Part shown: positions 6,716 through 9,227 of the stretch, in pieces
How positions within the stretch are numbered: the stretch's first letter is position 1
Layout: each line of letters opens with the position of its first letter
NCBI GenBank assembly: GCA_041747435.1
Contig: JBGTFE010000122.1
Coordinates: forward strand, 1-9,227
Direction: 5' to 3'
Length of the DNA stretch: 9,227 nt
Source of the DNA: JBGTFE01 sp041747435
GTDB lineage: Bacteria > Acidobacteriota > Blastocatellia > Pyrinomonadales > Pyrinomonadaceae
Translations under genes and position numbers: made by a program
Notes under the pieces: model-generated
What the model was told of the DNA's origin: nothing
Seen by the model: the letters and a program-made list of their open reading frames with translations, nothing else
Databases searched by the model: none

Positions 6716-8131
6716 ATGAAAAATATTTTACTTGTTTCAATTTTCGTTTTATTCGGCTTTATTTCGATACAGTCTCAAACGGTCGCGTTTATAAATGTCA
6801 ACGTCATTCCGATGGACAAAGAGCGCGTTTTGAAAGATCAAACCGTTTTGATAAAAAACGGCGTCATCGCGGAAATCGGAAAGAAAGTGAAAATTCCGAA
6901 AGACGCACAGATCATAAACGCTTGGGGAAAATACCTGATTCCGGGTTTGATGGATATGCACACGCATCTGCTTTCGGACGGTGACGATTATCCCGATTCG
7001 ATTGCCGAAGACGAATTAAAAGTGATGATCGCCAACGGCGTGACGACGATTCGCTTGATGATCGGAACGCCCGAACAGCTTATTCTGCGTGCGAAATCGG
7101 AAAAAGGAGAAATCATCGCGCCGACGATTTATTCGGCAAGCCCGCATCTGACGGGCAGAGAGCAAGGCAATAATTTCGTCGTCAAAACCGAAGAAGAAGC
7201 GCGCGAAGCCGTCAGAAAATCGAAGCAAGCCGGTTACGATTTTATAAAAATCACGACGTTTATTGACGCGAATGTTTATGAAGCGGCGGTAACGGAAGCG
7301 GCGAAACAAAATATAAAAGTCGTCGGTCACGCCGATTCGCGTTTCGTCGGTGTCGAGCGAGCGTTAAAAGCAAAACAGCAGATCGAACATCTCGACGGTT
7401 ATCTCGAAATGCTTTTGAAAACGGATGCGCCAATGAAAGGCTCGGTTTCCGACCTATATATTTACGACCCGAAAAATTGGGAAAGTTTCGACTACATTGA
7501 TGAAAGCAAAATTCCCGAACTCGCCAAACGCACGGTCGCGGCAAATCCGTTCGTCAATCCGACACAGCATTTTATGAAAAATACTTTCGGAGTGGCGCGT
7601 TCGGAAGAATCAATCCGCGCTCAACCGGATTTCAAATTTTACCCGAAATCGGTTCAGGAACAATGGCTGAATTTTTACAAAAAAAATCGTTTTCTCAATC
7701 AGATTTCTCTGGAAAAACGCGCCCGATGGGTCGAGATTCGCAACAAACTTATCAAAGCGATCTATGACGCGGGCGGCAAGATTATGGCTGGTTCTGATTC
7801 GCCGGAATTTCTGTTTCTCTACGGTTTTTCACAGCACCGCGAACTCGAAGCCCTGACGGATGCCGGACTTTCAAACTACGCTGCACTCGAAGCCGGAACA
7901 AAAAACCCGTCAATGTTTTTTGGCACATTAGAAAAAGTCGGAACGATTGAAAAAGGTAAAAAAGCCGATTTGATTTTATTAAATGCGAATCCTTTGGAAA
8001 ATATTTCCGCGACGGAAAACCGTGCGGGCGTGATGCTCAAAGGAAAATATTACGCCCAAACAGAATTAGATAAATGGCTTGACGAAATCGCGCCGCGCAT
8101 TGCCGGTTCGCACATCGAGAAAAAGCAGTAA
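6716..8131 (+). CDS. Exported imidazolonepropionase-like amidohydrolase (PF01979 type)
   Basis: A 471-residue enzyme of the urease/dihydroorotase-like amidohydrolase superfamily. A signal peptide (hydrophobic 4-17, likely cleavage near IQSQ, residues 18-21) is followed by the small beta-sandwich start (VAFINVNVIPMD...) and the barrel entry I-P-G-L-M-D-M-H-T-H. A full binuclear metal set is visible: H82 and H84, K178 in FIKIT (candidate carboxylated lysine), H205 (VGHAD), H225 (IEHLDG) and D361 (AGSDSPE). The C-terminus returns to the sandwich with V-G-T-I-E-K-G-K-K-A-D-L-I-L-L. Exported relatives in environmental bacteria are often annotated imidazolonepropionase-like, and characterised members include Xaa-Pro or Xaa-Arg dipeptidases and other amide or lactone hydrolases. 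An exported location excludes a simple role in histidine degradation. It shares only the broad superfamily with the Tat amidohydrolase upstream. The MBL-fold gene starts 5 bp after its stop. The substrate is unknown. Confidence 0.92.
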   Translation: MKNILLVSIFVLFGFISIQSQTVAFINVNVIPMDKERVLKDQTVLIKNGVIAEIGKKVKIPKDAQIINAWGKYLIPGLMDMHTHLLSDGDDYPDSIAEDELKVMIANGVTTIRLMIGTPEQLILRAKSEKGEIIAPTIYSASPHLTGREQGNNFVVKTEEEAREAVRKSKQAGYDFIKITTFIDANVYEAAVTEAAKQNIKVVGHADSRFVGVERALKAKQQIEHLDGYLEMLLKTDAPMKGSVSDLYIYDPKNWESFDYIDESKIPELAKRTVAANPFVNPTQHFMKNTFGVARSEESIRAQPDFKFYPKSVQEQWLNFYKKNRFLNQISLEKRARWVEIRNKLIKAIYDAGGKIMAGSDSPEFLFLYGFSQHRELEALTDAGLSNYAALEAGTKNPSMFFGTLEKVGTIEKGKKADLILLNANPLENISATENRAGVMLKGKYYAQTELDKWLDEIAPRIAGSHIEKKQ

Positions 8132-8136
8132 ATGTG

Positions 8137-9227
8137 ATGAGAAAAATATTCGTTATTTCAGCATTAATGGCAATCTGCCTTTTTACGATTTACGAGACGA
8201 AAGCGCAAGATAATGAGGCTTTGCGAGTTTTAAACGCCGCGCTCGCCGCGCTCGGCGGCGAGGCAAAGATCAAGTCGTTTAAATCAGTTTATTTTTCCGC
8301 CAAAGGCTTCGAAGATAATTCGGCAAACGGTCAGCCTTCGCTTCCCGGAAAATCTGCGCCGACCGCGCACGAAGAAAAGTTGGCGATTTTTCTCGACGGC
8401 GAACGGCTCGCATACGAATACAAAACCGACCGCGGCGACGGCACGACGCGCTGGCGCAGATTCTTTTTTAACGACGGGCGGCGTTTTGTTGCCGACTTCG
8501 GAACAAAAGCCGTCTATTCTTCCGCCGTCCAATTTCCGTCGGCTGACCGCAATCAGGACGCGCGAAGATTTCCGCATATTTTTCTACTCGAAGTTTTGGA
8601 AAACGCTTCGACGCTTGCGTTTTTGGGAACGCGGCAATTTGAGAACAAACAGCACGAAGTAATTTCCGTTGTCTTGCCGAATTCAAAAATTCCAGTTTCG
8701 CTTTATTTCGAAAAGCAGACAAATCTTTTGACCAAATACGAATACTCAGCCGATTTTCCCGCATTAGGTTTATCAGTTATCGAATACGTTTTTTCAAATT
8801 ATAAAAGTCATCCGCAACTCGTCCGGTTTCCCGCCGAACACGCGATAAAAATCAACGGCAAAACTTTTAGAAATGTAAAATTTGAAAATGTTTCGGTTGA
8901 CTCATCGGAAGCCGACGCGATGCTCGAACTTTCGCCCGAACTCGAAGGTTTTATCACGCCAGCGGGAACGGTCAAAGAGATTGCGAAAGGCGTTTATTTT
9001 GTTTATAACGTCGGCGGTTTTCAGCCGATGTTTGTCGAATTCAAGGATTTTATTCTCGCAATCGAAGCTCCGGCGGCACATCCGAGCCTGGAAGAAACGC
9101 CGGTTGAAACGATCGGAAATATCAACGCCGTTTCGGAAGAATTTATCGCCAAGATCAAGCAGACGATTCCGAACAAACCGATAAAATACGTTGTCGCAAC
9201 GCATTGTCACAGCGACCATATGGGCGG
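8137..9227 (+). CDS. Exported two-domain MBL-fold metallo-hydrolase (3' partial)
   Basis: The frame opens at ATG 8137 and runs past the right edge, giving 363 full codons. A signal peptide (hydrophobic 4-18, likely cleavage after TKA, residue 23) leads into an N-terminal domain of about 250 residues. This begins A-L-A-A-L-G-G-E-A-K-I-K-S-F and continues as beta-rich sequence (for example YFEKQTNLLTKYEY at 190-203), recalling lipoprotein-carrier-like half-barrels. The metallo-beta-lactamase domain starts near 278 (VKEIAKGVYFVYN), passes V-E-F-K-D-F-I-L-A-I-E-A-P, and reaches T-H356-C-H358-S-D360-H361-M-G, the HxHxDH metal motif, where the window ends. The later His and Asp ligands are outside, so activity cannot be confirmed. 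The start has no clear Shine-Dalgarno and sits in ATGTGATG, 5 bp after the previous stop, which suggests coupled translation. The reaction is unknown; beta-lactam, lactone and thioester hydrolysis are all possible in this fold. Confidence 0.9.
   Translation, partial: MRKIFVISALMAICLFTIYETKAQDNEALRVLNAALAALGGEAKIKSFKSVYFSAKGFEDNSANGQPSLPGKSAPTAHEEKLAIFLDGERLAYEYKTDRGDGTTRWRRFFFNDGRRFVADFGTKAVYSSAVQFPSADRNQDARRFPHIFLLEVLENASTLAFLGTRQFENKQHEVISVVLPNSKIPVSLYFEKQTNLLTKYEYSADFPALGLSVIEYVFSNYKSHPQLVRFPAEHAIKINGKTFRNVKFENVSVDSSEADAMLELSPELEGFITPAGTVKEIAKGVYFVYNVGGFQPMFVEFKDFILAIEAPAAHPSLEETPVETIGNINAVSEEFIAKIKQTIPNKPIKYVVATHCHSDHMG

Noticed and set aside
8242..8262. Perfect 8-bp inverted repeat (CTCGCCGC / GCGGCGAG, 5-base loop) early in the MBL gene
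   Set aside because: It lies inside the coding frame for an Ala/Leu/Gly helix with GC-rich codons and has no following T run, so it is more likely a by-product of codon choice than a terminator or regulatory hairpin.

Overview
This 9.2 kb window reads as one tightly packed block of eight genes, all on the + strand. The first is cut by the left edge and the last by the right edge. Gaps are tiny (one 1-bp overlap, then 5, 5, 5, 10, 21 and 77 bp), no gene lies on the minus strand, and I see no RNA gene, CRISPR array, insertion sequence or convincing terminator, so a single co-transcribed unit is likely. Base composition is near balanced. The gene set (small diheme reaction-centre-type cytochrome c, Tat-exported amidohydrolase with a long N-terminal leader, Kelch propeller, TPR protein with His clusters, two-domain metallo-beta-lactamase-fold protein) resembles Acidobacteriota, perhaps the Blastocatellia/Pyrinomonadales side. 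That assignment is from memory of protein style, not from a search.

Layout: (1) 2-454, end of a secreted lipocalin-like protein with an FDFWIGEWD motif; (2) 465-989, membrane-anchored or exported diheme cytochrome c; (3) 995-2374, exported serine beta-lactamase-like hydrolase; (4) 2380-3837, Tat-exported PF04909-type amidohydrolase; (5) 3837-4904, exported six-bladed Kelch propeller; (6) 4905-4973, a short fossil matching the C-terminal tail of gene 4; (7) 4982-6694, exported TPR protein with clustered histidines; (8) 6716-8131, exported PF01979-type (imidazolonepropionase-like) amidohydrolase with a full metal-ligand set; (9) 8137 to the edge, exported MBL-fold hydrolase, cut just after its HxHxDH motif.

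Every product whose N-terminus is visible carries a Sec, Tat or anchor signal, so the cluster encodes an extracytoplasmic toolkit: three or four hydrolases, an electron carrier and two scaffold-type proteins. Joint action on a scavenged amide, lactam or ester-type substrate outside the cytoplasm is inference; the substrate cannot be read from the sequence.

The most unusual observation is the fossil tail between the Kelch and TPR genes. A 16-bp perfect direct repeat, encoding the shared QYGWI tail, brackets the Kelch gene exactly. This suggests that the Kelch gene was inserted into, or left behind in, an older amidohydrolase-TPR operon.
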